Positions 18,257 through 26,934 of a stretch of DNA of 64,000 nucleotides are shown piece after piece. The DNA is taken from positions 186,001 through 250,000 of the forward strand of contig NZ_JAFFSU010000014.1 of assembly GCF_017948455.1 (NCBI RefSeq), in the 5' to 3' direction. Each line of letters opens with the position of its first letter. Positions within the stretch are counted from its first letter, which is position 1. The position numbers and the translations under genes are program-made. Origin of the DNA: Streptomyces sp. GESEQ-4. GTDB taxonomy: Bacteria; Actinomycetota; Actinomycetes; Streptomycetales; Streptomycetaceae. The notes below the pieces were generated by a model, which searched no databases, was not told the origin of the DNA, and saw only the letters and a list, made by a program, of their open reading frames with translations.

Positions 18257-20830
18257 TTGAGTCGTGAAACTGACAGTCCGTCCTCCGGGCCCAACGGGCG
18301 CGGAGCCGCCTACCCCTCGGGCACGCCGCCGTACGGGACCCCCGCGGTCTCCGGCGACGGTCCGGACACGGGCCGCGCGGCCACGCAGCCGGAGGAACGC
18401 AAGACCGAGACCACGCTGACGACCCGGGTGCGGATCAACATCCCCGGGTCACGGCCCATTCCGCCGGTCGTCGTGCGCACACCCGTCGCGGACTCCGGCA
18501 CCGCGGACGACACGGACGCCCCTGCGCCGGGGCCCGGTTCCGCCACGTCCATGGGCGCGGGCACCGTCGAGGCTCCCGCCGAGCCCACGGCGCCCCAGCC
18601 GGGTGCCGAGGAGAAGACGAGCGACTGGTTCGCGCCACGCCCGACCTCCAAGGGCAAGGCCGGTCCGAGTGGTCCGAGTGGCCCCTCCTCCAACGGGGGC
18701 GCACCGTCCGGTGGTTCGGGCGCGGGCGCTCCCGGTCGTACGGGCGCTCCCGGCGGTCCGCGTCCGGGCGGTGCCGGTACCGGTCGGCCCGGTGGTGTGG
18801 TCGGCTCCATGGGCGTGCCGGGCGGATCCCGGCCCGGCTCCACGAACGGCGCCGGGCTGTCCGGCGCCACCGGCGGACCCGTCGCCCCCGGCCACGGCGG
18901 CGGCACCGGTTCCTTCGACGTGACCGAGGCGCTGGCGGCCGGGCCGCGGGGCAACGGGGCGCGTCCGGGTTCGGGCGACGGCGAACCGACCCGCGACGAC
19001 CTGCCGTACTTCTCGGAGAACGAACGCACCGGCCAAGGCGGTTCGGGCGGCTACGGCGCCCAGAACGGTCAGGCCGGCCCCGCGGGTCCCGGCGGGCCGA
19101 GCGGCTTCAACGGACCGGGCGGCCGTGGCGGCCCCGGCGGACCCCAGGGCCCCGCGGGCCCGACCGGCGGTCCGGTCACCGGCGACGGCCCGATGGTGCC
19201 GCCGATCGGCGTCGGACCGGGCGGTGGCCCGGACGGCTTCGGTGGCGGGCCCAGCAACGGTCCCGACGGCTTCGGTGGTGGTCCCGGCAACGGTCCGGAC
19301 GGATTCGGTGGAGCGCCGGGCGGCTCGGGGCGTGACTTCGGCGCTCCGGGCGGCCGGGGCGGCGACTTCGGCGGTCCGGGCGACGGGCGCGGCGGTCGAG
19401 GCGGCGCGGGCAATGCGTCCGGTGGCTACGGCGGTCCGGGCGGCCCGTCCGGCACTCCGGGCGTGTTCACCGGCCCCGGTGGTCCTGGCGGTCCCGGTGG
19501 TCCTGGCGGTCCCGGTGGCCCGGGCGGCCCTGGTTCCGGCGGCCTCGGTGGCCCCGGCGGTCCCGGTACTCCCCCTCACGGCGTCCCCCAGGCCGGCATC
19601 GGCGCTCCTGGCTCCGGTCCCGGAGGGCTCGGTCCCGGCGGCGGTCTGAGTGACGACACGGCGATCCTCACTCCGCAGAAGCACGTTCCCGAGCCGGGTG
19701 CGCAGGGCTACCCCGCCCCGGACAACGTCTCCGGACACACCGTCACCAGCGGCATCCCCGTGGTGCCGCCCGGCGCCGCGAACTCCCCGTTCGCGCCCGG
19801 CACGCACCCCGACGGCCCGCTGCCGCACACGCCCCCGAAGCTGCCCGAGCCGGACGAGAAGAAGGCCGCGCCCGCGGCGGCGCCCAAGAAGAAGGGCCGC
19901 AACAAGCTGGCCCTGGTCGGCGTCGGCGTGTTCGTCGTCGCCGGTGTCGCCTACGGCGCCGGCCTGCTGATGAACCACTCGGACGTACCCAAGGGCACCT
20001 CCGTGCTCGGCGTCGAGATCGGCGGCGGCACGCGCGACGACGCCGTCAAGAAGCTCGACGACGCCTTCGGCGACCGTACGAACCAGGCGCTGAAGCTGTC
20101 CGTCGACGGCAAGACCGTGTCGCTCAAGCCGGACCAGGCGGGCCTCCAGTTCGACGAGCAGGCCACCGTCCGCGCGGCCGCGGGGAGCGACTACAACCCG
20201 GTCTCCGTCATCGGCTCGCTCTTCGGCAACCACCGCGTCGTCGACCCGGTCATGCCGGTCGACGAGGAGAAGCTGAAGGCCGCCCTGGAGGACGCCGCGG
20301 GCGGCGCCGGCTCGGTGACCGAGGGCACGATCAAGTTCGAGTCCGGCAAGGCCGTCCCCGTCTACGGCAAGGCGGGCAAGGGCATCGCCGTCGGCCAGTC
20401 GACCGACGCGGTCGAGGAGGCGTACCGCGACCAGGTGGAGACGGGCAAGGCCACTCCGGTCGAGCTGCCGACCACGACCCAGCAGCCGACGGTTTCGAAC
20501 GCCGAGGTCGACCGGGTGATGAAGGAGTTCGCGGAGCCCGCGATGTCCCAGATCGTCACCATCACGGGCGGCAGGCAGCCCATCGACTTCGGCCCCGTGT
20601 CGCTGCCGAAGATCCTCGGCTTCAAGGCCGTCGACGGCAAGCTCGTGGAAACGTACGACCTCAAGGCGCTCCAGGAGGCGTACGGAACCACCTTCGACGG
20701 CGTGAAGGTTCAGACCGCGAGTGGGGAGCGTGACGTCTCGCCGCAGGTCGTCGTCGCCGCGCTGCGCGAGGCTCTGCGCGGTAAGACGGAGGCGGAGCGC
20801 ACCGTGGCCATCGAGACCAACGGGAGCTGA
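18257..20830 (+). CDS. Membrane-anchored peptidoglycan-binding (PG_binding_4) protein with collagen-like cytoplasmic linker
   Basis: 857 residues from a TTG start with GGGAG 8 nt upstream. Residues 1-270 are Pro/Ser/Gly/Thr-rich and disordered, followed by about 190 residues dominated by Gly-X-X triplets (GGPGGPGG type, 19070-19640). A basic stretch (KKKGRNK) and one transmembrane helix (about 548-572) come next, then an extracellular region with two repeats resembling the VanW-associated PG_binding_4 domain (GTSVLGVEIGGGTRDDAVKK, then a later VSNAEVDRVMKEF). A role in cell-wall binding is likely; there is no catalytic domain. The collagen-like portion would be cytoplasmic if the single helix is N-in. 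Palindromic GGP repeats make the DNA here prone to length change. Confidence 0.85.
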   Translation: MSRETDSPSSGPNGRGAAYPSGTPPYGTPAVSGDGPDTGRAATQPEERKTETTLTTRVRINIPGSRPIPPVVVRTPVADSGTADDTDAPAPGPGSATSMGAGTVEAPAEPTAPQPGAEEKTSDWFAPRPTSKGKAGPSGPSGPSSNGGAPSGGSGAGAPGRTGAPGGPRPGGAGTGRPGGVVGSMGVPGGSRPGSTNGAGLSGATGGPVAPGHGGGTGSFDVTEALAAGPRGNGARPGSGDGEPTRDDLPYFSENERTGQGGSGGYGAQNGQAGPAGPGGPSGFNGPGGRGGPGGPQGPAGPTGGPVTGDGPMVPPIGVGPGGGPDGFGGGPSNGPDGFGGGPGNGPDGFGGAPGGSGRDFGAPGGRGGDFGGPGDGRGGRGGAGNASGGYGGPGGPSGTPGVFTGPGGPGGPGGPGGPGGPGGPGSGGLGGPGGPGTPPHGVPQAGIGAPGSGPGGLGPGGGLSDDTAILTPQKHVPEPGAQGYPAPDNVSGHTVTSGIPVVPPGAANSPFAPGTHPDGPLPHTPPKLPEPDEKKAAPAAAPKKKGRNKLALVGVGVFVVAGVAYGAGLLMNHSDVPKGTSVLGVEIGGGTRDDAVKKLDDAFGDRTNQALKLSVDGKTVSLKPDQAGLQFDEQATVRAAAGSDYNPVSVIGSLFGNHRVVDPVMPVDEEKLKAALEDAAGGAGSVTEGTIKFESGKAVPVYGKAGKGIAVGQSTDAVEEAYRDQVETGKATPVELPTTTQQPTVSNAEVDRVMKEFAEPAMSQIVTITGGRQPIDFGPVSLPKILGFKAVDGKLVETYDLKALQEAYGTTFDGVKVQTASGERDVSPQVVVAALREALRGKTEAERTVAIETNGS

Positions 20831-20840
20831 CCCGCGACGA

Positions 20841-20873
20841 GTGCCGCCTGACATGACATCCGTCATGCGGCAC
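20841..20873. promoter_or_regulatory. Nested inverted repeats upstream of the ABC/two-component operon (operator or terminator)
   Basis: Two overlapping symmetries: ATGAC-ATCC-GTCAT (20853-20866), a perfect 5+4+5 operator-like palindrome; and GTGCCGCCTGAC / GTCATGCGGCAC (20841-20852 with 20862-20873), able to form an RNA hairpin just after the upstream stop. The first would suit the NarL-type regulator encoded in the operon; the second could terminate the upstream gene. Confidence 0.5.
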
Positions 20874-20925
20874 TCCGGACGGCCGACACTGCCCGCGTCG
20901 GCACGCCCGAAGCCACCATGGCCGT

Positions 20926-21840
20926 ATGACTACGACATCCTCGGTGGTCGCATTCGACCAGGTGAGCAAGGTATACGGCACCGTGCGGGCCGTGGACGGA
21001 CTGAGTCTGACCCTGCGCCCGGGGGAGACCGCGGCGCTGCTGGGGCCCAACGGAGCCGGTAAGTCGACGACGCTCGATCTGCTGCTCGGCCTCAAGCAGC
21101 CCGACAGTGGCACGGTCCGGGTGTTCGGGACGGGGCCGCGTGAGGCCATCGTCGCCGGGCGGGTGGGGGCGATGCTGCAGAGCGGCGGGCTGATGGATGA
21201 GGTCACGGTCGCGGAGCTGGTACGGCTGGCCTGCGCGCTGCACCCGAGGCCGTACCCGGCGAACGACGTCCTCGCCCGCGCCGGGATCGCGCAGATCGCC
21301 GACCGCAAGGTCAACAAGCTCTCCGGTGGCCAGGCCCAGCGCGTCCGCTTCGCCCTCGCGACCGCCGGCGACAGCGACCTGATCGTCCTGGACGAGCCGA
21401 CCACCGGCATGGACGTCACCACCCGCCAGGCCTTCTGGGCGACCATGCGCGAGCAGGCCGACCAGGGACGGACCGTGCTCTTCGCCACGCACTACCTGGA
21501 GGAGGCCGACGCCATCGCCGACCGGGTGCTGGTGCTGCACCGGGGCCGGCTGCTGGCCGACGGCACGGCGGCCGACATCAAGGCGAAGGCGGGAGCACGG
21601 AGGATCTCCTTCGACCTCTCCGACGGCTCCCTCGACGAGGCCGCGCTGCGGGCGCTGCCCTTCCTCACGCGTCTCGACGTGTCCGGCCACACCGTCCGCA
21701 TCCAGTCCGCCGACGCCGACGCCACCGTCCACGCCCTCTACGGCCTCGGCGCCTACCCCCGCAACCTCGAAGTCGCCGGGCTCGGCCTGGAGCAGGCGTT
21801 CGTGGCCATCACCGAGGCCGAGGAGGCCCGTACGCGATGA
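20926..21840 (+). CDS. ABC-2 exporter ATPase (DrrA/CcmA type)
   Basis: 304-residue ATP-binding subunit. Walker A is GPNGAGKST near residue 45, Q-loop QSGG, signature LSGGQAQRVRFA, Walker B DLIVLDEPTTGMD, and the switch His is in FATHYLEEAD. The C-terminal 80 residues are the accessory domain of DrrA-like exporters. It opens a four-gene operon in which every stop overlaps the next start. With the neighbouring permease it would extrude a lipid or drug-like compound; the partner two-component system resembles DesKR/LiaSR membrane-stress sensors (inference). Confidence 0.92.
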   Translation: MTTTSSVVAFDQVSKVYGTVRAVDGLSLTLRPGETAALLGPNGAGKSTTLDLLLGLKQPDSGTVRVFGTGPREAIVAGRVGAMLQSGGLMDEVTVAELVRLACALHPRPYPANDVLARAGIAQIADRKVNKLSGGQAQRVRFALATAGDSDLIVLDEPTTGMDVTTRQAFWATMREQADQGRTVLFATHYLEEADAIADRVLVLHRGRLLADGTAADIKAKAGARRISFDLSDGSLDEAALRALPFLTRLDVSGHTVRIQSADADATVHALYGLGAYPRNLEVAGLGLEQAFVAITEAEEARTR

Positions 21841-22577
21841 ACAGTCTCATCGGGCTCGAACTGACCCGCGCCCTGCGCAACCGCAAGTTCCTGTTCTTCT
21901 CCGTGCTGTACCCGTCGGTCCTCTTCCTGCTCATCGCGGGCAGCGCCGACAGCACCACGAAGGTCGACGGGACGGGCCTGACGCTCCCGACGTACATGAT
22001 GGTCTCCATGGCCTCCTTCGGCGCCCTCACCGCCGTCCTCATGGGCAACAGCGAGCGCATCGCCAAGGAGCGGGAGAGCGGCTGGGTACGGCAGTTGCGG
22101 CTGACGCCGTTGCCGGGCCGCGGCTATGTCCTGGCGAAGACGGCGAGCGCGGCCGTGGTGAGTCTGCCGTCGATCGTGATCGTCTTCGTGGTCGCCGCGA
22201 TCGTGAAGGGTGTACGGCTGGACGCCTGGCAGTGGCTCGCCCTGACCGGCGCGATCTGGGCCGGCAGCCTCGTCTTCGCGGCGCTCGGCGTGGCCATCGG
22301 CTATCTCGCGAGCGGGGACGCGGTCCGCCCGATCACGATGATCACGTACTTCGGGCTGTCCATCCTCGGCGGTCTGTGGATGCCGACGACGACCTTCCCG
22401 GACTGGCTGCAGGACATCGCCGAGTGGGTGCCCACGCACGCGTACGCTGCCCTGGGGCAGGCGATCGAGCAGAGCCAGGCGCCGCACGCCGAGGACATCG
22501 CCGTCCTCGCCGTCTTCTTCGCCCTGTTCACCGGCGGCGCGGCCTGGCTGTACCGGAAGGACACGCTGAAGGCGTGA
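21837..22577 (+). CDS. ABC-2 type exporter permease
   Basis: 246-residue membrane subunit, ATGA overlap with the ATPase gene. Six hydrophobic segments, starting with FLFFSVLYPSVLFLLIAGSA; the central region AKERESGWVRQLRLTPLPG is the conserved cytoplasmic loop of ABC-2 permeases that contacts the ATPase. The last helix is followed by WLYRKDTLKA. Substrate unknown. Confidence 0.92.
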   Translation: MNSLIGLELTRALRNRKFLFFSVLYPSVLFLLIAGSADSTTKVDGTGLTLPTYMMVSMASFGALTAVLMGNSERIAKERESGWVRQLRLTPLPGRGYVLAKTASAAVVSLPSIVIVFVVAAIVKGVRLDAWQWLALTGAIWAGSLVFAALGVAIGYLASGDAVRPITMITYFGLSILGGLWMPTTTFPDWLQDIAEWVPTHAYAALGQAIEQSQAPHAEDIAVLAVFFALFTGGAAWLYRKDTLKA

Positions 22578-23746
22578 GCGGCATCGGCATCGGGCAGCGC
22601 CCGCAGAACCGCCGGCAGAAGGCCGTCAAGCTGCTGTGGATCGGCATCTGGCTCGCCTACCTGAGCGCGCCCGTCTCCGACCTGCTGCACGGCGGCCACA
22701 GCGACGGCGTCCGCGTCCTCGGCTGGATCGGCCTGGTCGCCTTCGTCGCCTGGTACTTCGCCCTGATCTTCCGCACCGGACGCGGCGAGACCAACGGCGT
22801 GGTCCTCGCCTCGGTGGCTGTGCTGGCCGCCCAGTCGACGGTCCTCTCCCTCACCCTGGGCCGCGAGTGGCTCGTCCTGTTCGTGTATGTCGCGATCTCG
22901 TCCGGCGCGGCCCTCCCCTTCCACCTCGCCCGCTGGACCATCCCGGCCGTGTCCGCGCTGCTGACCGGCGTCGCCCTCGCCGTCCCCGGCGGTACGTCCT
23001 ACCTGGCGGGACTGCTCTTCCCGGCCCTCCTCGGCGGCTACTCCATGACCGGCATCCGCGAACTCGTCCGTACGACCATCGAGTTGCGCGAGGCCCGCGC
23101 CACGGTCGCCCAACTCGCCGCCAACGAGGAACGCCTGCGCCTCGCCCGTGACCTGCACGACCTGCTGGGCCACTCCCTGTCGCTGATCACGCTGAAGAGC
23201 GAACTCGCCGGCCGTATGCTCCCCGCCCACCCCGACAAGGCGGCCCAGCAGGTCGCCGACATCGAACACGTCAGCCGCCAGGCCCTGGTCGACGTACGCG
23301 AGGCGGTGTCGGGCTACCGCCGCCCCCGCCTCTCCGCTGAACTGGCAGGCGCCCAGGTCGCGTTGGCCACCGCCGGTATCACCGCCGACCTGCCGCCCGC
23401 CGACCCAGGCCGCACCGACCTCACCGGCATCCCGGAGGACAGCGAGACCGCCCTCGCCTGGGCCCTGCGCGAGGCGGTCACCAACGTCGTACGGCACAGC
23501 GGCGCCCACCGCTGCACGGTGCGACTCCTCCGCCGCCAGACCCTCGACGGTCCGATACTCGAACTCTCCGTGGAAGACGACGGCTCCGGCAGCCCCGGCA
23601 GCAGCCCCGGCCACGGCCTCACGGGCCTCACCGAGCGCCTGGAGAAGGCGGGCGGCAGCCTCGAGGCAGGCCACGTCGGCCACGGCTTCCGCCTGATCGC
23701 CCGGGCCCCCGCCGGCCGGACCACCGACGTAGGATCCGGCCCATGA
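22574..23746 (+). CDS. Sensor histidine kinase, NarL/DesK family (HisKA_3)
   Basis: 390 residues from the GTG that overlaps the permease stop (GTGA). About five or six membrane helices fill residues 18-160 with very short loops, so the signal is probably sensed within the membrane, as in DesK. The dimerisation and phosphoacceptor box is LARDLHDLLGHSLSL with His195; the HATPase_c domain has REAVTNVVRHSGA (N box) and DDGSGSPGSSPGHGL (G boxes). It would phosphorylate the adjacent regulator. Confidence 0.92.
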   Translation: MSGIGIGQRPQNRRQKAVKLLWIGIWLAYLSAPVSDLLHGGHSDGVRVLGWIGLVAFVAWYFALIFRTGRGETNGVVLASVAVLAAQSTVLSLTLGREWLVLFVYVAISSGAALPFHLARWTIPAVSALLTGVALAVPGGTSYLAGLLFPALLGGYSMTGIRELVRTTIELREARATVAQLAANEERLRLARDLHDLLGHSLSLITLKSELAGRMLPAHPDKAAQQVADIEHVSRQALVDVREAVSGYRRPRLSAELAGAQVALATAGITADLPPADPGRTDLTGIPEDSETALAWALREAVTNVVRHSGAHRCTVRLLRRQTLDGPILELSVEDDGSGSPGSSPGHGLTGLTERLEKAGGSLEAGHVGHGFRLIARAPAGRTTDVGSGP

Positions 23747-24357
23747 GCCGCACGATCAAGGTCCTGCTGGCCGAGGACCAGTCGATGGTCCGCGAGGCAC
23801 TGGCCGCACTGCTGGGCCTGGAGGACGACATCGACGTCGTCGCCCAAGTGGCGCGAGGCGACGAGGTACTGGCGGCGGCCCGCGCCCACGACATCGACGT
23901 GGCCCTCCTGGACATCGAGATGCCGGGCATGACGGGCATCGAGGCGGCGGCCCAGGTCCACCGGGAACTCCCGGCCGTGAAACTCGTCGTCCTCACCACC
24001 TTCGGCCGCCCCGGCTACCTCCGCAGCGCCATGGAGTCCGGCGCCGACGCCTTCCTCGTCAAGGACGCCCCGGCAGCCCAGTTGGCGCAGGCGATCCGCA
24101 AGGTACTGGCGGGCGAGCGCGTCATCGACCCGACCTTGGCGGCAGCGGCACTGGCGGAGGGCGCGAACCCCCTGACGGACCGCGAGCGAGAGGTGCTACG
24201 AGCGGCGGAGGACGGCTCGACGAACGCGGAGCTGGCGGCAGCCATGCACTTGTCGCAGGGCACGGTCCGCAACTACCTGTCGACGGCGATCCAGAAACTG
24301 GCGGTACGGAACAGGGCGGAGGCGGCGAGGATCGCGAGGGAGAAAGGCTGGCTCTGA
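23743..24357 (+). CDS. LuxR/NarL-family response regulator
   Basis: 204 residues, ATGA overlap with the kinase gene. The receiver domain has acidic residues in LLAEDQ, the phosphoacceptor Asp57 (LLDIEMPG), switch Thr in LTTF and Lys in LVKDAP. The C-terminal GerE helix-turn-helix is LTDREREVLRAAEDGSTNAE to VRNYLSTAIQKL. It probably controls its own operon; the ATGAC-N4-GTCAT palindrome 60 bp upstream of the ABC ATPase gene is the obvious candidate site (inference). Confidence 0.92.
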   Translation: MSRTIKVLLAEDQSMVREALAALLGLEDDIDVVAQVARGDEVLAAARAHDIDVALLDIEMPGMTGIEAAAQVHRELPAVKLVVLTTFGRPGYLRSAMESGADAFLVKDAPAAQLAQAIRKVLAGERVIDPTLAAAALAEGANPLTDREREVLRAAEDGSTNAELAAAMHLSQGTVRNYLSTAIQKLAVRNRAEAARIAREKGWL

Positions 24358-24380
24358 ACGCAGGCCAGGGGCAGCGTCCC

Positions 24381-24444
24381 TAGGGGCGCGGGGAACTGCG
24401 CGACCAGCCCCCACGCACCCGCACCCGCACCCGCACCCGCACCC
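24381..24444 (+). repeat. Dispersed intergenic repeat, copy A, with hexanucleotide tandem
   Basis: Core AGGGGCGCGGGGAACTGCGC (from 24382) followed by GACCAGCCCCCACGCACC; GGGG...CCCC and CGCG...CGCG arms can pair. It continues into five GCACCC units (24415-24444). Same family as 34173, 42301, 49948 and 57642. It lies between convergent genes and may act as their terminator. Confidence 0.8.
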
Positions 24445-24447
24445 GGC

Positions 24448-25320
24448 TCAGTTCAACATCGCACGAGCCGCATGCGCCTGCCCCCGCACCTTCACAGCCG
24501 CCCCCTCATCAACCGCCCCCATCACCTCCGCATACGCCTCCAACTCAGCCGCACCCCGGAGAAACTCCCCCCGCCGCACCAGCAACTGCGCCCGCTCATA
24601 CCGCAACCGAGCCGGATGCGAAGGCAGCAGCAGCGACAACTCCACCCCCCACAACGCCACATCCGACCGCTCAGGCCGAGCCGCGGCCCAGGCCCGCACG
24701 TTGTTGAGGATCCGCACGACCACCTCCAACGGATCGGCCGGCGCCAACATCGACGGATGCAGCGCGGCCCCCGTCGCCCCCGCGACCATCAACTCCACAT
24801 CACCCCCGCTCAACACCCGCCCCCCGTCAAAGGGATCAGCGAGCACCTGCTCCTCCGCGTCCCCGACCCCGACCACGAAGTGCCCCGGCAACGCGACGCC
24901 GTACACATGCGCCCCCGCCCGCCGAGCCACCTCCATCCACACCACCGACAGCAGAATCGGCAACCCACGCCGCCGCCGGAGCACCTCATGCAGCAACGAC
25001 GACTCAAGCCGCCGATAGTCCGCGGCGGAGCCGCGAAACCCGCACCGTTCCCCGAGCAGCTCCCGCAACGCCACCGCCCACGCCCGCGGCCCCCCGGGCC
25101 GGAACGGCAGCCGCCCCGCCAACTCGTCCAGCTCGATCTGCGCCGCGTCGATCCCGGCCTCGTCCAGCGCCCCGTCCGCCTCCGCGCCGACCAGGAGGCA
25201 GAGCGTCGACAGATCGGGCCGTTCGGAACGTGCCTCTTCGGCGAACCGCCGCCGCAGCTCGGCGGACCGTTCCGGCGGGGGAGGGTAGGGGGGACGCATA
25301 GCTGGCTCGTGCCCTCTCAC
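24448..25320 (-). CDS. Transglutaminase-like SirB1-family protein
   Basis: 290 residues from a GTG overlapping the upstream stop (GTGA); an alternative ATG at 25299 would give 283 residues. The SirB1 N-terminal domain shows YRRLESSLLHEVLRRRRGLP, PILLSVVWMEVARRAG and GVALPGHFVVGVG, the last carrying the His of the transglutaminase-like fold. The C-terminal part resembles a tetratricopeptide unit (LRYERAQLLVRRGEFLRGAA). Family members have no firmly known enzyme activity. Co-transcribed with the GNAT gene upstream. Confidence 0.85.
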   Translation of the reverse strand: MRGHEPAMRPPYPPPPERSAELRRRFAEEARSERPDLSTLCLLVGAEADGALDEAGIDAAQIELDELAGRLPFRPGGPRAWAVALRELLGERCGFRGSAADYRRLESSLLHEVLRRRRGLPILLSVVWMEVARRAGAHVYGVALPGHFVVGVGDAEEQVLADPFDGGRVLSGGDVELMVAGATGAALHPSMLAPADPLEVVVRILNNVRAWAAARPERSDVALWGVELSLLLPSHPARLRYERAQLLVRRGEFLRGAAELEAYAEVMGAVDEGAAVKVRGQAHAARAMLN

Positions 25321-26366
25321 GGCGATCCGTACCGGCCGGTGTCGTTCGCCTCGTCCGTCGCGACCTCGTCCGAGGCCGGCTCGCGGTAGTGGTGGTACGA
25401 GTGATGCGCACCGAAGCCCATCCCGCCGTACAACGCCCGCGCCCCCTCATTGTCCGCCTCGACCTGCAGCCACGCAGCCGACGCGCCCTCGTCGAGGGCC
25501 TGCCGGGCCAGCGCGGCCATGACCTCGGTGGCCAGCCCCTCCCGCCGCCGCCCGGGATCGACCTCGACGGCGGCGAACCCGGCCCACCGCCCGTCCACGA
25601 CCAACCGCCCGATGGCGGCGGGCGCGGCCCCGCCCGCACCGGGCACCGTCGCGAACCACACCGACGGCCCGCTTCCCAGCACCTGCAGCGCCACCTCACT
25701 CACGCCCTTGCGCTGATAACGCCCCAGCCACTGGGCATCGGCAGCCCTGGACAGCACGACCCCGGCCCCCGCCGCCCGGTCGGCGACCGGCGCAAGCCCG
25801 CCGATCCACATCTCGGCCGTCACCTCCCGGGCCCACCCGCGCCGCTCCAGCTCGGCGCACAGCAGCTCCTGCGTGCCCTCGGCCCCGGTCGCGGTCTGGA
25901 TGTACGCGGGCAGCCCACGGTCGCCGTACCACCGCCGTACGACGGTGAGCGCCTCGTCGAGCGGGAGGCCGGGGTCGCCGAGGGGCAGGACGGAGTTGGC
26001 CCGCCGGGTGAACCCGGACGCGGCCCGCAGCTCCCACTCGCCGAGCCGCTCGCTCTCCACCGGCCGCCAGGCCCGGGCGGCGACGTGGGCCAGCTCCTCG
26101 TACGAGGCGGCGGGACCGCGTCGGCGGGCGGGTGCGGTGGGCACCACCTTGCCCGCCACCAGCGAGGACTCCGGAATCCGGACGGACTGTCCGTCCCGCC
26201 GCGTGATCACCAGTTCACCGGTGTCCCATGATGTGAGAACACCCACCGTGTCGGTGAATTTCTCGTGCGCGCTTCCACGCGTGCTCAAGCACCGCACCGA
26301 TACGCGTTTGCCCACGTCAGCAGTGGTGATACGGATCTCAAGGCGCCCGGCCGCGGAGATTTCCAC
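25317..26366 (-). CDS. GNAT-family N-acetyltransferase with N-terminal extension domain
   Basis: 349 residues, GTG start. Residues 1-70 form a small beta-rich domain (VGKRVSVRCL to VGVLTSWDTGELVITRRDG) before the acetyltransferase core. The acetyl-CoA loop is VDPGRRREGLATEVM, and the C-terminal fold ends with EADNEGARALYGGMGF, a typical GNAT motif B. The acceptor is unknown. It lies directly upstream of the SirB1 gene (GTGA overlap) and divergently from fdxA, an arrangement I recall from other Streptomyces. Confidence 0.87.
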   Translation of the reverse strand: MEISAAGRLEIRITTADVGKRVSVRCLSTRGSAHEKFTDTVGVLTSWDTGELVITRRDGQSVRIPESSLVAGKVVPTAPARRRGPAASYEELAHVAARAWRPVESERLGEWELRAASGFTRRANSVLPLGDPGLPLDEALTVVRRWYGDRGLPAYIQTATGAEGTQELLCAELERRGWAREVTAEMWIGGLAPVADRAAGAGVVLSRAADAQWLGRYQRKGVSEVALQVLGSGPSVWFATVPGAGGAAPAAIGRLVVDGRWAGFAAVEVDPGRRREGLATEVMAALARQALDEGASAAWLQVEADNEGARALYGGMGFGAHHSYHHYREPASDEVATDEANDTGRYGSP

Positions 26367-26506
26367 AGGTCAGTTCACCCCTCCTGTTCGGATCATGCCC
26401 AAGAACGGAGATACTAGGTGCGGGCATCGACGACGCCGCGCTCCCGCGCGCCAGGCGGCGGAGCCTGAGGAGGCCCGCCAGCGCCCTATCGAGGAGGAAC
26501 GACAGC

Positions 26507-26827
26507 GTGACCTACGTCATCGCGCAGCCTTGTGTCGACGTCAAGGACAAGGCGTGCATCGAGGAGTGCCCGGTCGACTGCATCTACGAGGGCTCCCGGT
26601 CCTTGTACATCCACCCGGACGAATGCGTCGACTGTGGTGCCTGTGAGCCGGTCTGCCCGGTCGAGGCGATCTTCTACGAGGACGACACTCCTGAGGAGTG
26701 GAAGGACTACTACAAGGCGAACGTCGAGTTCTTCGACGAGCTCGGCTCCCCCGGCGGCGCGAGCAAGCTGGGCCTGATCGAGCGCGATCACCCCTTCATC
26801 GCCGCGCTGCCGCCGCAGAACGGCTGA
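26507..26827 (+). CDS. fdxA: 7Fe ferredoxin (FdxA)
   Basis: 106-residue electron carrier with GTG start. The first cluster region has Cys at CVDVKDKACIEECPVDC and the second is CVDCGACEPVCP, the arrangement of 3Fe-4S plus 4Fe-4S ferredoxins in which the spacing between the first two cysteines is enlarged. The C-terminal half (PEEWKDYYKANVEFFDELGS) is the usual FdxA extension. It supplies electrons to redox enzymes in the cytoplasm. A long hairpin follows at 26850. Confidence 0.95.
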   Translation: MTYVIAQPCVDVKDKACIEECPVDCIYEGSRSLYIHPDECVDCGACEPVCPVEAIFYEDDTPEEWKDYYKANVEFFDELGSPGGASKLGLIERDHPFIAALPPQNG

Positions 26828-26849
26828 GAGCGGCCCGCGTCACTCGCGC

Positions 26850-26902
26850 CGCCTCGGTCCCGTACGGCCTGATCGCCTTGATCGCCGTACGGGGCCGAGG
26901 CG
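26850..26902 (+). terminator. Long hairpin between fdxA and dapC
   Basis: An 18-bp stem with one G-T wobble (26850-26867 with 26885-26902) and a 17-nt loop, followed by TTT. It probably terminates fdxA and separates it from dapC. Confidence 0.75.
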
Positions 26903-26934
26903 TTTGCCGTACCGAAGAAAGTGAGCCGAGCACC

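Noticed and set aside
19070..19640. Regular GGTCCCGGC-type DNA repeats that might suggest a CRISPR or satellite
   Set aside because: They are codon repeats for Gly-Pro-rich triplets inside a coding gene; no spacers of constant length and no cas genes.
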